Part shown: positions 46,000 to 58,669 of the stretch, in pieces
How the letters are laid out: each line of letters starts with the position of its first letter
Numbering within the stretch: position 1 is the first letter of the stretch
Origin: Marisa cornuarietis
Taxonomy: Eukaryota; Mollusca; Gastropoda; Architaenioglossa; Ampullariidae
Assembly (NCBI GenBank): GCA_004794655.1
Contig: SMMW01000575.1
Coordinates: forward strand, 12,351,001 to 12,415,000
Length of the DNA: 64,000 bases
Direction of reading: 5' to 3'
Program-made: the position numbers and the translations under genes
Notes under the pieces: generated by a model
Databases searched by the model: none
What the model was told of the DNA's origin: nothing
What the model saw: only the letters and a program-made list of their open reading frames with translations

Positions 46000-48018
46000 C
46001 GCAAGGCAAGATCGCAAAACGAAGAAGAGAACACAGAAGCCGTTAGTGGATGAAGAAGTCTATTGGAAAAAATGACATAGCACAAGCATTAAAGAACAAT
46101 CCAGAACACAGGGTTACCCGATGGGATAAAAATGTTTACAATGAGTTTGTTCCTCCCTCTCAAGCCGTTGAGACTACGGCCAGACGAGAGCAGAATTTCA
46201 AACTACTCTTTGTAAGCTCTTAGCCTTTAAACTCTCTTCACAATTGTCAGATGTCATTCAAAGACTGTACGTGTCCAACACACCATTCATGCTCCTTTGC
46301 CATCCGTTCTTCATACCGAATCCCATTAGCCGCCTGTCTCACTTTATGTTTTAATATGTTAAAACTAAAGCAAGACGCGAGCATGCAAATTGGGTTATGG
46401 AATGCAAGACGAGAAGCAAGATTGTAGACAGCCGCTCACCACCAACGCCACCACCACAAAACTAAACAAAAAAATTGTTTTACAACCATTCTTATGAATA
46501 ATTTTGTTGTCATAGATATTTGCATGATGTTATCGCTAGTGTGAAGAATAAGCCGGAACCTACCAAGGACCTTAACGGAAATCCATGTGTTCTTAAAAAG
46601 TTTATGTTTCAGGCAAATTGCGAAGCTCGTGGCGCCCTAACCAAAATTGGAAACGAGCAACCAACCGAGTGATCTGCTGACAAGCTGTAACATTTCGTCG
46701 TCCTGATACCTTTACGCCAGAAATCGCAGTCGACGTCAAGCGACAGGCGTACAGCCGCTTCTTCCATATAGATTTTCCTCCGCCTGCCGAGAGCTTTCCA
46801 CATCCGTGGAACCCGAGCTGGGATAATCCAAAAAGCCTGTAGAAACTTTGCACACTACTGATCCCCCCCACCCCCAAATGTCACAGTGTAAGGAGACGCC
46901 AGTGTCTGAGGTGAACCACATGACTTCCTTTGGGAAATGGGCTGCTTATGAATATTGATCTCATCTCTCGACCACGTCGCCTGCTGCCTGGTCCTGAAGG
47001 ACATCGATTCGAGGGCTGTCCAGCCAGGGTCAATATCGGGTTGACGAGAACAGAAAGGACACACGTGGTAGGAACCTAGCTTCTGTCGATTTGGGCGATA
47101 TTAAAAATCTTAGTTTTTTTTTCTTTCCTTTTTTTTTTAAATCATAGCCTGACCATTTAGGAGAACATGAGGAAAAATATATTTTCAGTTTAGATCACAT
47201 GCCATGTTTTTTCTTCTTCTCGTCTTGTTAAGTTATTAACATTTCTTCTTCTATGTGTAAGACGCACATGGTTAACTTGCATAAGCCCGTATCTGCTATA
47301 CAATAATTCCTTCGAATGATTGTCATGACGGGGTTCTCCCCCCGAACACACACACAAACACACATCTTCTTCCATCTTTTTCTCCCCCTACACCACTCTC
47401 TCAGTTCTTTTCCTACCCCTTTTTCTCCCTTCTGTCGTCTTTTCACGAAAAAAAAAACATTATACCAGCGATCGATTGTCTCCCTTGACGGAAGTGCAGT
47501 ACAATAATGAATTTCCTGTCCTGGAAGCAGACGATTCAGGGGCGTAGCCATCTCCCGCCGATGTGCAATTGTCTGGAATTAAATCTAAGACTAATCCGGA
47601 CATAACGGCGGAAGTCAGCCGTCTCGTCCTTCAGGTCAAGTCAACAGACGATGCTTGGGACCCGTAAACGTCCCGTGTTGCTTCAGGACAGCCGTTAACT
47701 GCAGCATCGCCAACGGGACATTTAGCTCGCGTGACTTTAGCAATACAAGTTTTACTGAATTAAAACAGAAACTGAGCTTTTCGCGTTTTGTCGGGTTGAT
47801 GCTGTCAGTCTGAAAAAACAACAACAACAAACGCTTAAGACTATTCAAGGGTTAAATGCGTTGCATTTGCGATAAAATCATTACGCTTTAACTTCAGTTC
47901 ATAAGACATAAAAATATTAATTAGGAAGATTCTTCTAGCGTCGGTGACCAATAAATGTTAGAATCAGAACTGTACATCAGACGCCGCATCCTTTCACAAG
48001 GATCTCCCTCTATTTCTC
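46000..48018. other. Non-coding stretch, no supported gene
   Basis: Short frames on both strands only. T-runs occur at 47111-47139, a short CA/AAC repeat at 47345-47365, and an AAC triplet run at 47818-47830. CAGGGGCGTAGCCATCTCCC near 47537 resembles the terminus of DNA transposons but no partner end was seen. Confidence 0.55.
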
Positions 48019-48916
48019 TCTTTGTCTTGGTAAGTAGCCCTAGGATCTATGGGTTTTAATCTGGTATGGGTAAACCAAGGAGTAGGAGACGATAAAATGT
48101 TTCTCGCTACTCTCAAACGTAGAGTGATAGATGTCACCCAGCAAACGTGGGTGGCCAACATGAGGAATAGTGAACGGTACCAGTTATACAGATCGTACAA
48201 ATCCACTCTCGTACCAGAGCTATACTTTGACTATGTAAACATTAAAATTTTCAGGGATGTTTTAGTACGCTTTCGGCTAGGTGTGAGCGAGATAAATACC
48301 CATAAAAATCGTTTTATACAACAAAGGACAGAAAACACAAACAAATGCCCTTTCTGTACAAATTATATAGAGGATGAAACCCATGTCCTTTTTCAATGTC
48401 CCAGATATGTAGACCTTCGACCCAAATATCTCCAGCAAGTCTCACAACACAATCAAAACAATATCTTGTGCAGATACTATCATCCGAGAACGCAGGAAGA
48501 ATACGACAATTGGCATGGTATATTCATAAATGTTTAAGGAGAAGAAGGGAGATAAGCGAAGTTGATATTATGTGAAGTCTGATTGATACCCTCTGTATAT
48601 GGATGCTCTCTGCTCGAAAAATACCCTTTTTGATTGATAATATTGACATCTGAAAGTTGCCATAATGTATGTGTACATACGATGTGTCTATGTAGGGTAG
48701 GGATGAGAGGGTATAAATGAAGAGGTGTTAGGATGAGTGGGTGTGTGAGAGGACTACTGTACAGTGCATGTCTTTAAAGTGTACGACGGGATGGGTATGA
48801 ATGGATAGGTGACTGTATGTATGAGAGGATGAACCCTATATGCTCACCTTGAGTGACAATGGCTGAAATGGCCCTAAGTCAATAAAATGTTCGAGTTCGA
48901 GTTCTTTGTCTTGGTA
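48019..48916 (+). mobile_element. 5'-truncated LINE with perfect 14-bp target-site duplication
   Basis: The insert (48033-48902, 870 bp) carries the last 160 or so codons of a non-LTR retrotransposon polyprotein, a 3' UTR with AATAAA (48880-48885) and a short TTCGAG tandem tail (48888-48903). TCTTTGTCTTGGTA lies at both flanks (48019-48032 and 48903-48916), identical in all 14 bases. Truncation at the 5' end, a repeat tail and this duplication are the signature of target-primed reverse transcription. The perfect duplication suggests a recent insertion. Confidence 0.93.
48049..48537 (+). CDS. C-terminal fragment of non-LTR retrotransposon ORF2 (reverse transcriptase tail and zinc-binding motif)
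   Basis: A 162-codon frame ends at TAA near 48537. It begins GFNLVWVNQGVGD, a segment typical of the post-polymerase region of these elements. At about residues 100-125 it carries CPFC..ETHVLFQCPRY, a C-x2-C-x-H-x-C zinc-binding motif that ends many LINE ORF2 proteins. The frame is open up to the insertion point (a TAA lies just outside at 48031). The polymerase and endonuclease are missing, so it cannot move by itself. The frame is uninterrupted, which again points to a young insertion. Confidence 0.9.
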   Translation: MGFNLVWVNQGVGDDKMFLATLKRRVIDVTQQTWVANMRNSERYQLYRSYKSTLVPELYFDYVNIKIFRDVLVRFRLGVSEINTHKNRFIQQRTENTNKCPFCTNYIEDETHVLFQCPRYVDLRPKYLQQVSQHNQNNILCRYYHPRTQEEYDNWHGIFINV

Positions 48917-49436
48917 TCAAGTCCTTGGTCACACAAATGCTGGCGACCCTGTGGTCTTCCCTGCAGGTACCAATACATTACCGAACTGACCATCGTGTGC
49001 ACGTGCCATTATCTCATGCAGCACCTCCTTGCTGCACCGCACAGGCTCTGCATTCTTCACAAGAGCATTAACATCAGAGATAAACACATTAAGCGTGCCT
49101 GAAACCCGCCATTTTATTAAGAACCTCGTATTGAACTTAAAGTACTAGAAGGACTGACTTTTTTATGATGAATGGGTCAGAGCCAAGAGAAAGATACTCT
49201 TCACCTAAATCTGAACAAAAGCTCTCCCCTTATCGTCGAGATACACGCCTACAAACATTTTTATGCACATGCCTCGGTGTCTATGTGACCGTCACATTAA
49301 TATTTCCTAATCACAGCCATATTCGACAAAGTTATGCTCTTGAGAGATACAGGATGCAAATGCATAGAGGGGCCAAGAGAGCTCACAGCTATGGGGCCCG
49401 AAAAGGGGAATTTTGATCATTTTCTTTCTTTAGCTA

Positions 49437-49640
49437 TGGAATGCATAATTCTATAATTATGCAATTGTATAATATAATTAATTCAATATACAATGCATTA
49501 TATAAATATAGATATTTCTAAAATGCATTCTATAGCAATATATTTCTTTCTGTAAAAATATAGTGATGTCAATAATTATAAAATACGTTCTTAAGACATA
49601 CTATTCTTTCTATAATTTAAATAATTCACTTTATAGCTAG
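49437..49640. repeat. AT-rich palindromic repeat, copy 1
   Basis: Dense TATAATTATA-type palindromes plus AATGCATTCTATAG. The same motifs (CTATAATTATAG, AATTGTATAGC, AATGCATTCTAT) occur at 63765-63845 and TCTATAATTATAA near the right edge. Probably members of one AT-rich repeat family, perhaps a MITE. Confidence 0.4.
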
Positions 49641-50166
49641 AAAAAGAAACGCCGGTAAATCTAAACAAAAGTATTTCATGTTTATTATGCTGAGAATGTG
49701 CTAGATACAACTCAAATTTATAGCTATAGAATCAAATCTGTGTATATCATTAAATTCTTATATACCATAATGGTGCTCTCTCAGTTAATGCATATCCAAA
49801 TCTTCTCCACTGAATCATACTTTGATGCCTTTAATCAATTTATTGATAGTTCTTGACATAAACGATTTCACGGCTACGTATTTGTTCAATTTTTCGCAAG
49901 AATAAGACCGATTAATACATATTCTACACACCAACGAAGTCATTATGTAAGCCAGCAATTCATATTTGACTGAGCGGCCATTAAGCTTACATTACTAGAC
50001 TCTGAATGGGCCGCACACAGCACGTGAGCTCTCATGCAGACCTTACATCAGGAAACAAATAACAGCTGCTGTCCTTGCCCCTGTTACGGGACAGGTCAGA
50101 CTGTTTACAAAGTCTCCAAAATTATTTCGAACAGGACACCCGAAAGACAAAATTGTATGCAATTCG

Positions 50167-50168
<2 letters not shown>

Positions 50169-50199
<31 letters not shown>
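50169..50199. repeat. CA microsatellite
   Basis: About 31 bp of pure AC/CA. Confidence 0.95.
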
Positions 50200-50205
<6 letters not shown>

Positions 50206-51289
50206 CAGGCAAGAACGACCGTATAAACCTACCTATAAATAAAGATCGCATTGTTGTTTGGGTCGCTCGTGGTGGTCAAAGTTTGCTGAAGACGATCGTC
50301 TTCCTGGAACTCCAAAAATGATGAGATCAAACTGCACCAAAACTTAAGATAAAATTATGCACTGTATGCATTTTAGGTGTAAGACAAACGTCAGGACTCA
50401 CTACACAGAGCCGACAGACGGGGAAAAGTGATTACTTCTTACTGCGCACAAGCAGTCTGTGGACCGTATCCTATAATGTAAAAGTAAACAAATAAATAAT
50501 TTAAAAAAATAAGAGTTAGATGACGGGAGACAGGTACAACACACCCTGGAATCGAAGTGGCAGAGAATGATTAGTCATTAGGTATTGATTTCTGACTCTT
50601 ATTACATATTCAGTGCAAACTTAGACATTGTAGAGCAAAGTTCTATAAAGTTACAAAAGTCACCATGAACAAAGTGTTCTCTCTCGCAGTCGTACACACG
50701 ATACATGGAGGGTAGCTCAGATTATACAGGTCTAATGCGTGTACTTTCTGGCATTGTAGAAATGGAGAGAGAGTGAGTGAAAGAAAGAGATGGCTGTATA
50801 TCATGATGAATCTGCCCTGTGCTACCACTAGTAATGGTGGAGCTGCTTTTAGTAAATACTGTTTTTATTGAGTAGAAATCTTCTGTCCCTTGTAATGTAA
50901 ACTCCAAGATCAGTACAGTGACAGCAAAAACAAAGGGGAAACAAAACTGGGCAAATAAATAATTTAACAGAATCCGAAGCTGCTCATAAATACAAAAGAT
51001 TCGGGATGGGTGTATGTGTGTTTTAAAGAGAGAGAGAGAGATACTGCTCAAATATAAGAGTAATATGAGTCATAAGCGACATACAAAAATAAATAAGTTA
51101 TGGACCAAATCGAATATTTCTTTGTCGAATCTCTTTGTGCTATCCCTAATAATCTATCAAGTGCAAAATAAAAACAGTTCTCTTGACAAAGACTGACAGG
51201 TGAGCCTTTTTAAAACCTCCATCGGTTCTTTTCCTTAGTCTTTGCTCATGGACCTACAGTTTGGCTTACTTATGTAACAGATACGTTTG

Positions 51290-51365
51290 ATCTAATAATA
51301 ATAGTGAAGATTTTTATAGCGCATATTCACACTCATAGAGAGCATGCTCTTAGCGCTTAAAACGG
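51290..51365 (+). repeat. Short dispersed repeat, copy 2
   Basis: TAATAATAATAGTGAAGATT, TTTATAGCGCATATTCACAC and GCATGCTCTTAGCGCTTAAA share the layout of the copy at 45187-45262: an ATAAT lead, a TTTATA.CGC block, and a CTC..GCG(C/T)T block about 40 bp later. Confidence 0.45.
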
Positions 51366-52129
51366 GGAAGAGACGTAGACTAAGTAGATACAGAACACAG
51401 GGGACGAAAGAAAACGACAGTACTGACAAAAACAGATAACAAAAGGCATCAAGTAACAGGAACAGAGAAAAATAGTGATGGGTAAAGTAGCAAGAGGGAT
51501 CTAGCCTTAAACTAAGCTGACAAACTAATGTAGTGACTGTAACTGTTTCACAGTTCATACAAACTGTGCTGTTAGAACTCTGTTTTCACAAATTTTACAT
51601 TGCTATAGTTTTTTCGGCTGCGGCTTAATGCAGTCCCCATTTGTATTACTTGTTTACCCTTTTTAATTTGTATCCTAGCTTTCACTACACTAAGCCATGT
51701 AAACATAAAATGGCTTTTCCCTTAATTAAAATATTCGTAGACACCCAAGATGTCTGTTCAGTCTCTGCTGCTATTATATGGTATTCCCATCCATCAGAAG
51801 TATATGTGGACAGCTCTTTGACTATACAGGGCGTTTTATTCTTCACACATCTGCACAGAGTAAGCGCCGAGGTCGTGTGTACGCGCCTTCGCGCGTGTGA
51901 GAGAGAGGAAGGAGGGAAGGAAGGAAAGAGAGGAAAAGAGACAAATTGCAATTTTGTTGTTCCCTCCTTTGCCATCCTTCCTTCGTTCTGTTCCGAATAA
52001 ATTTGGAGATTTTGTAAACAGTCTGACCTGTCCCAGAACAGGGGCAAGGACGCCAGCTGTCAACCGATCCAGCGATGTCTACCCCAAGGTTAAAGATGCA
52101 AACAGGCTGTTGTTGCTGCTCACCACCTT

Positions 52130-52330
52130 TTGTCGTCGTCAGCGGCGCCTCGATTAAGTCATTAATAAGCGGATGTGTCGCGGAGTAATGGCATCGCCGC
52201 GACTATCTGATTATCAGCAGCCGCACGTCTCCTATCGCTAATCTTTGTGCCGCCAAGCGTGCACTCGTCGCCGCTCGTCTTTCGCAGCCCAACACAAGCT
52301 TGACGACAGGAACTCGTCAACCGGCGCGGA
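52130..52330. promoter_or_regulatory. CpG-dense patch
   Basis: About 200 bp with many CG steps (TCGTCGTCAGCGGCGCCTCG; ATGGCATCGCCGCGAC; GTCGCCGCTCGTC) between AT-rich flanks. It may be an unmethylated regulatory or exonic relic. No start, donor or motif decides it. Confidence 0.2.
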
Positions 52331-52517
52331 TGGCCGGTGACACATGTGCGTTGTGTCCACTTTATGCGCTTGATTTCTCGTCGATGACCCTACCCCCGTC
52401 CACGGTTGTTGAGACACTAGCTCGGACAAACTCAAGATCTTTATTGCTCCCCTTAGTCAGTCACACATCGTCTAGACAAGGCTAAGAACGAAAAAGACTT
52501 CGTTTTGAGGCCTAGGT

Positions 52518-52787
52518 CTGGGGCCAGTTGCACAACACGTTTCTAAACCTTAAAACTTTTCTAAAGAAGCAAAATCTCTTCTTAGCCATTTAGATGCATT
52601 GCAGAAAAACATACAAATAATTGTACTGACAGGACGAAAAGTCAGACCTAAGCAACTTTATCTTAATTAAAGCAGTTTTATTTTTAAGCATTCTTAAAAT
52701 ATGGTGTGCACTTTAAACTAATTATCTAAATAGAGTTATGGCCTAAATGTGTTTAAAATTAGAAATGTGTTGTGCAACTGGCCCCTG
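52518..52787 (-). mobile_element. MITE copy 2, 270 bp, inverted relative to copy 1
   Basis: The left end GGGGCCAGTTGCACAACACG (52520) and the right end, reverse-complemented, GGGGCCAGTTGCACAACACA differ at only one or two positions over 27 bases, so the terminal inverted repeats are better kept than in copy 1. The reverse complement aligns with 15547-15817 over its full length. It shares inner blocks such as CTCTATTTAGATAAT, GTCCTGTCAGTACAAT and TTTGCTTCTTTAGAA. Non-coding, non-autonomous. No clear target-site duplication. Confidence 0.88.
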
Positions 52788-52789
52788 TA

Positions 52790-55700
52790 GTCTAATTGCT
52801 GACAAGTAGGCGCGACAATGGTGCTTACATAATTTTGTAAAAAGCTCTTACACTCAAATGGAGCTGGAACCATTTTTTTTTAAATACAATACCCAACTTT
52901 GTTTATCTTTAGAACAAAAGTAGGGGTGGGGGCTACAAACAGCATGAGCTTCTAGTATCACTCACGCGAACAACTTTCCACATAAGCGGGTACTTAGTTA
53001 ACAAATACATTAAGAAAGAAGTTTTAAAAAAACGGCAGCACAAAATCAAATTATGACACACCTAATAAATGGCAGATATGAGACAGGAAGTATTAAGTGT
53101 TAGAGTACACAATGAAATCAAAACATCAACGAAAACAGCAGACCATATTTCTGGAGACATGCACAGCATACATAGATGATAACTTTAAGAGTTTAGCCTG
53201 TCTCATGACATTATGACCTGTTTAAAAAATATATAATTCTTTCAGTCCAGGATGGCAGAAGAGAAGCAACCCTGTATCAAAATGAATTAGAGAAGGCAGT
53301 TTAATTATGTGAATAGTAACTTGACAGATATTATTGTAAATATTACTAAAACGTGTTCAGCTGACTCTCTTAGGGGTCTTCGTGAACATAAAGAGTTATT
53401 AATTTTCTAAGACAAAATCTTAATTTAAATGTTAATGTAAATCTTGCTCAGCACAATTACCAATATAACAGAAAGCAAGAACTGTATTGTCAGACATACT
53501 AATGTATCCTTTAAGCTCAACTCTGAAATTGAAGCTGTCGAGTCTCTTTGACGATCGAATCTTGAGAAAAAAAATTAAAAGACAACGTACTTTATAGGTT
53601 ATAATCAAAACATATGGGCCTATAGTTATTAAAAATATAAACATTGCAATGAAATTGAACAAGAAAATTGAATATCTGTCTACAGCTCAATGCGCACGCA
53701 ATTTGATTTGGATCATCTGACCAGTTTTAAATACATTTTCTATTAAACTCAAAACCAGTGCATGCCAGGTCCTTCATCTTTCTCCAGCCAAGAAAACATT
53801 TCAAGCCCGCTTATAACTTATCCCCTTTTGGTTTTTTTTTCCTCTAAATCTTCGTTATTCTTTCATCGTCCTACTCATAATCGTCGGCTATTGACGGCAT
53901 ATCGATGATGCAGTTTATGGGCTTAAATAACACCTGAAACTTTCAAACCATATGCATTGACGACGAGAGCTGATAAACACGTTGAACATCAAACAACCGT
54001 GCATTAAAATTTGGCTTTGGATTTGTGGGAACCTGAAGGTCATCAGGGAGCTTTATTATTCAACTATTTCTGCTCTGGTAAGCCGGTGGGAGAAAATGAA
54101 AATATATCTTGCGTAATATTCAACTATCAGTTTGTCTGTGACCTTTGCTTATTTAAACATGCACACTATGTATCCACAATATCAAAAGAAGTATTTATTT
54201 ATTTATTATCCTCAAATAAATTCTGTCCTCTGCTGCATCGAGTTTTCTCCTCTCAGACCTCACTGGAATGGTGGAGACAATTATAGATAAGATGTAAATA
54301 ATAATACCTGTTTTTTTTTATTTTGATGTTGATTTCTCTCTCTCTCTCTCTCAAGTCGCTTGGCGCTATGGCGTTTCAACCACGAAGGATGTCCTAAGTG
54401 TTAACTATAGATACTGATTGCACAAACAGCTTTCTCTCATTTCTTTGACCTTGCTATGAAGCTTCAATTATTTTAACGCCCTGCGTAGATTTACACAATT
54501 TCAAGAGCAATTTTACAATGCTAGTTGAAATTGCTTTAATTGCTATGCAAACGGGAAAATGCGTAAATGCAGAGATTAGTGATCGAAAGCTTCAAGTTTC
54601 GAGGAATATTTTCCAGGCTGAAGGTTAATAATTCTGTCTCTTTATTTTTATTATGAACGTATCTCATTCACCCTCATCCTCAACCTCCACCTTGCTTTGG
54701 AGCGTTTGTCTGCGACGTGTTTACAAAAGTTATTTCTTCGGGAGTTTTTTCTGTTTCTTGATGTGTATTATTTATGCGGTAACAGCTGTGTTTATCGGGA
54801 TAAATTCCTGTGGTTAAACAGTCTATTTTTTTTAAAAAAAAGTATGCCCCTCCAGGCGGTAACGTGTTTTCGATTGGACTGTAGCCGACTGTAATTACAA
54901 GATTTTCAGTTAGTAGATAACCCACAACAAAGGCCTGTAAATGTCACGGGTGAATAGATATGGCTTTAGGTGAACGAAAGTTTGTTACAAACAGTTCTTG
55001 AGCAGCATTATCTCCCCATCGTCATCCTGTGCAAACTACTGTATTTATTATTTCCCTGGTTCATACACAAGTTTGTTTTGTTTTGTTTTACGTTTGTCTT
55101 GTTTCGTTCTTGTTCTGTTCTATCGTTTTCTGTCTCCGGGTGCTTGCTGTTTTCGGCGATCATTTTTATATTCGACGTGTAAAATTCAAGCAGTACAACC
55201 TTTTCAGCGAAAAACAGCAACAGAAAATATCCAAGAAGACGTAGATGTATGTGTCAAATGATGTACGATTCCCACAAGAAATGTGGAAAATAAAAATTAA
55301 ACACGGTAGTTATTCTTGTTTGCAAGTTTCTGTATACGGTGATATTGTATATTGTATATTTTTCATTTAGGTGTTTAAAAGAAATTTATAATGCTGACCG
55401 TTTATCTCCTCTAAGTTCCATTTATAAATAATAAAAACATTAGTTACAGTTTTGTTTATAATTTTTGCAGGCTGCTAGTTAATGACGGCAGTTCATTCGT
55501 GCAGTCTGAGGCAAGAACGTGACAGAAACAAAATGAGGGTCACGTGTGAGAGCGGAAGTGATATCAAAGACTATATATGATAGAGTTATTGGTGATATCT
55601 ACAGGTGAGGGCTAACGTGTGATCCTTTCGAAATAAACATGTAGTTTATTTGCACAACAGGACTAGCGAACGTGCCTAATCTTTTTTACGACCTTTCAGT

Positions 55701-56035
55701 TACTGATGCAATCTTCACACCACAATCGTGTGTTGCGACTCAACCTGCCAACCCACCCCCCACCCCCCGCCTTCTGCAATGAGAGTGACGTCCTAACTGT
55801 TTGGCGGGGCACACTTCGTTATTTTTGTTTGTCCATGAATTTACTGTTAAGAGTTTAGATTGACTTTGCAATCAGCTTCGTCTGACACATTTTTGTGCCA
55901 TCCTTCTGAACTATTGCGATAACCTGAAACGAGATCGTCAACGCCGAACTCCCGTTATCACCGTGTGACTCCATTGGTCCTCGATCTCTGTTTTTCTTTG
56001 GTATGCGGTGTTGTTGCTATGAGGCCTGCAGAGAC
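52790..56035. other. AT-rich non-coding stretch
   Basis: No supported gene. A TC microsatellite lies at 54336-54352. 55471-55640 has a good acceptor, a short frame and an AATAAA but is not convincing on its own. 55100-55180 is T-rich. Confidence 0.5.
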
Positions 56036-56039
56036 ACAT

Positions 56040-56178
56040 ATGGAGATCAGCCTGCTAGATGGTGTACATGGGTGTACAGCTGATGACAGCATTCATCACT
56101 TCACTACGTACGACGAAGACCCTGCCATGTTCGTATCTGACATCTTAACCACTGGACCACAGTTGCTGTCTTCCTAAA
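56040..56178 (-). mobile_element. tRNA-derived SINE head (degenerate)
   Basis: Minus strand: an A-box, GTGGTCCAGTGGTTAAGATG (56160-56141), followed by a weak B-box (GATACGAACATGGC). The A-box is close to the tRNA consensus. The body downstream does not match the other SINEs here. Confidence 0.45.
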
Positions 56179-56746
56179 TCCTGACCATCTGACCTCCACC
56201 AGCCCCACAATGTCCCGTCGGCTCCGTTGTATCTCAGGAGTAAGTTGTTTCACTTTGCCGCACTGGAGCGGTCGTTCCACGTACCTATTCTCTCAAATTA
56301 ATACCTCTAAATTAATTGTTAATTAAATGTTCTGTTATATATAAATTATGACTATATTTGTAACATGTGATAGTGTTTGGAAAATTTATATATTTTTACA
56401 CTTTAAGAAATAGTCACATAGTTCTCAAAATGGGTCCGAGGACAAAGGCAAATGAGTGTTTTCATTCCTACGTGTACTTGTTCGCAGATTCCAATCGAGC
56501 ACATGCTTGCTCACGAGGAGGCAGGGCAGCTGGAGGTCACGATGTCAGGTCAACGATTTAGCTTTCATTTTCCACCACTTGATCGGCTTATACTTCTCGG
56601 CCTGTTTGCTATTCATGCTGTCGCCAGTACTCACATTGCCATGCAAATTTGTTTCCGCTGCAGCTGTGAATTTGCTGTCATGCTGAACACTGGAGGTGTC
56701 CACGCCAGATATATTTGAATGTGACCAACGCAGAAGTCTCCTACAC

Positions 56747-56750
<4 letters not shown>

Positions 56751-56780
<30 letters not shown>
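56751..56780. repeat. CA microsatellite
   Basis: Thirty bases of pure CA. Confidence 0.95.
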
Positions 56781-56783
<3 letters not shown>

Positions 56784-57244
56784 AAATCAATCATTACATT
56801 TAAACAAAGCAATGCTGAGACAATCGATCGTCTAATCAGTCAGAATTCCAAATCAGGTTTTGCCTCTAGTCAGTCGTATGCCTACGAAAGTGTGTGAAAA
56901 CAGATCATGACAAGGTGAGGCCTGTCACCAAGAATGGTGTCGAATCATAACGTTTACTGGGGAATGCGGGTCGGCATGAATCAGAAGGCATCGATATTTT
57001 AAATTTTAACCCAGTGATGAACTCACAAATAACGTCAGCTATAACTTTTTAGGCTACTGATGCACAAATGAAGGCTGGTGAAGAAACAAGATGTGCACAT
57101 CTTTTCTTCCAAAACCGACAAAAATCTCTGAAGAGTAGCTCTGATTAATTAAATTACAAAAAGTTAAATGTTGCATCTATGCAAGGAAGGACGATTCAAT
57201 CCTCGTAACCTACGGGGAATAGGCACGCGAAATGGACAGGGTAT

Positions 57245-57325
57245 CGTAATGGAGCCACTGTTTGAGTCGATCACACTCTCGAAGTCTCAAGATTGCCACA
57301 CTGGTTTGAATCCAGAAACCTCTAC
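57245..57325 (+). mobile_element. tRNA-derived SINE head (possible)
   Basis: GGTTTGAATCC (57303-57313) is one base from the B-box consensus, preceded by TCGATCACACTCTCGAAGTC in the position of an A-box and D-arm, though weakly matching. No copies elsewhere in the window. Confidence 0.3.
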
Positions 57326-58669
57326 TTTCAACAGTCAGGCGACGCACGATGGTCTTCAGTTAACTTTACACACGACTGTCTCTTGCAACGTGGAAGGACC
57401 CCCACCCCCGATATTCCACAAGGAACTTGGCGAATCGTTGATTGCTCGTCGCTCGTAGTTGCCGTCACATTCGCACTGAGACTGGAACCACATTCTGTAG
57501 GGATCCATATCACCCGCCCCGAAAGCGGCTCCCTGCGTTAACACGTGTTCCCTCCGTCACCTCCAGGCCGTAACTGATGTCTAGAGCGAAAAAGCCTCGA
57601 GATTCAACATCCTTCTATCATCAACGGCGTTTATCCTCTAAAACATTTTGAAACACCTACTTTTGTAATTTTTAAACAAATTTAAAAAAAACTATGTACA
57701 AAATCGTCACATGCGTATAGCATTTATTTTAATTAAAATTTTGATTAGTGTGAACTGAATGGCTGTTTCTTCCTCCGCATTTGATGTCAGTGCTCAGCCA
57801 TTTCTCACATTTGTGGAAGGAACTGAAAACTGTTGTGGTTAGCAAGTAACCAGTCGCTTTGAACAGATCTCCAAGCAAACTGAAGTCGCCAGCAGCATAG
57901 ACAATTAACAGGAAAAACTAGTGCTTCAGATAATAATGATAAGAGGTCTTTGGAACCAACAAAACAAAAAAACAAAACAAAGAGAAACACAATAAGATCT
58001 GTTTAATCCTTTCCAGAAAGCAACGGTCAACACATCGCACGCTGTAACACAACACGTTTTCCTTAATGATTTCCCCCCTACCTCCCCAAAAATACGGGAA
58101 AATGCAATTAACCAAGAGCAAATTTTGCATACTCTAAAGATTGTTCTTAGTCAGGCAAAGAGTCGAAGCGTCAAACCTACGAAATACTCTAAAGTCCCAT
58201 CGTATTGACAAATGTATAAATATATGATACAAATGTAGAAACAATTTTGTACCGAGCTCAGCACGTTGACCAAAGTTCCAATGTCCTGAACGTTTAAAAA
58301 AAAATTTTTTTTCCTATGACTTTTAGGCATAATGTTGTCCTGGTCAAACAATCAGTGATATTTGCTTTTTAATATAAAGACCCTTTATGAAGCTTGTCAT
58401 AGAATTTGCCGATTCCTGTCACAACTGAGCTAGACTTCTGTTGTAACCGGGTTTCTACCTCCAGACTTGTCTCTCGCCTGAAGGTGGCAAAACCGAGAAC
58501 AAAGACAATCTCAAATAAAGTGAATGCTATGCTTTGTTTTCTTCTTTCTTTCTTTTCACGTTTCAGTAATTCCACAAGCCGATCAACTGACTGTCCACGA
58601 TGGTAGCGTCATACGCGATCGTTGGCTGGTTGGTTTATTAAGTAGGAAAGTGCTTCCACCTTGAGAGGA

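Larger units (their letters stand above)
48917..51285. other. AT-rich non-coding stretch
   Basis: No supported gene. 49430-49760 is very AT-rich with many short palindromes (TTCTATAATTATG, AATGCATTCTATAG). A CA array lies at 50169-50199. Short GA tract at 51029-51041. Confidence 0.5.
56180..58665. other. Non-coding stretch, no supported gene
   Basis: Contains a CA array (56751-56780), a possible SINE head near 57250-57320, AT-rich DNA at 57640-57760 and A/T-runs at 58294-58312. No frame has supporting signals. Confidence 0.5.

Noticed and set aside
47537..47560. CAGGGGCGTAGCC-type DNA transposon terminus (also a similar end near 63190)
   Set aside because: No matching inverted end or target-site duplication near either site.
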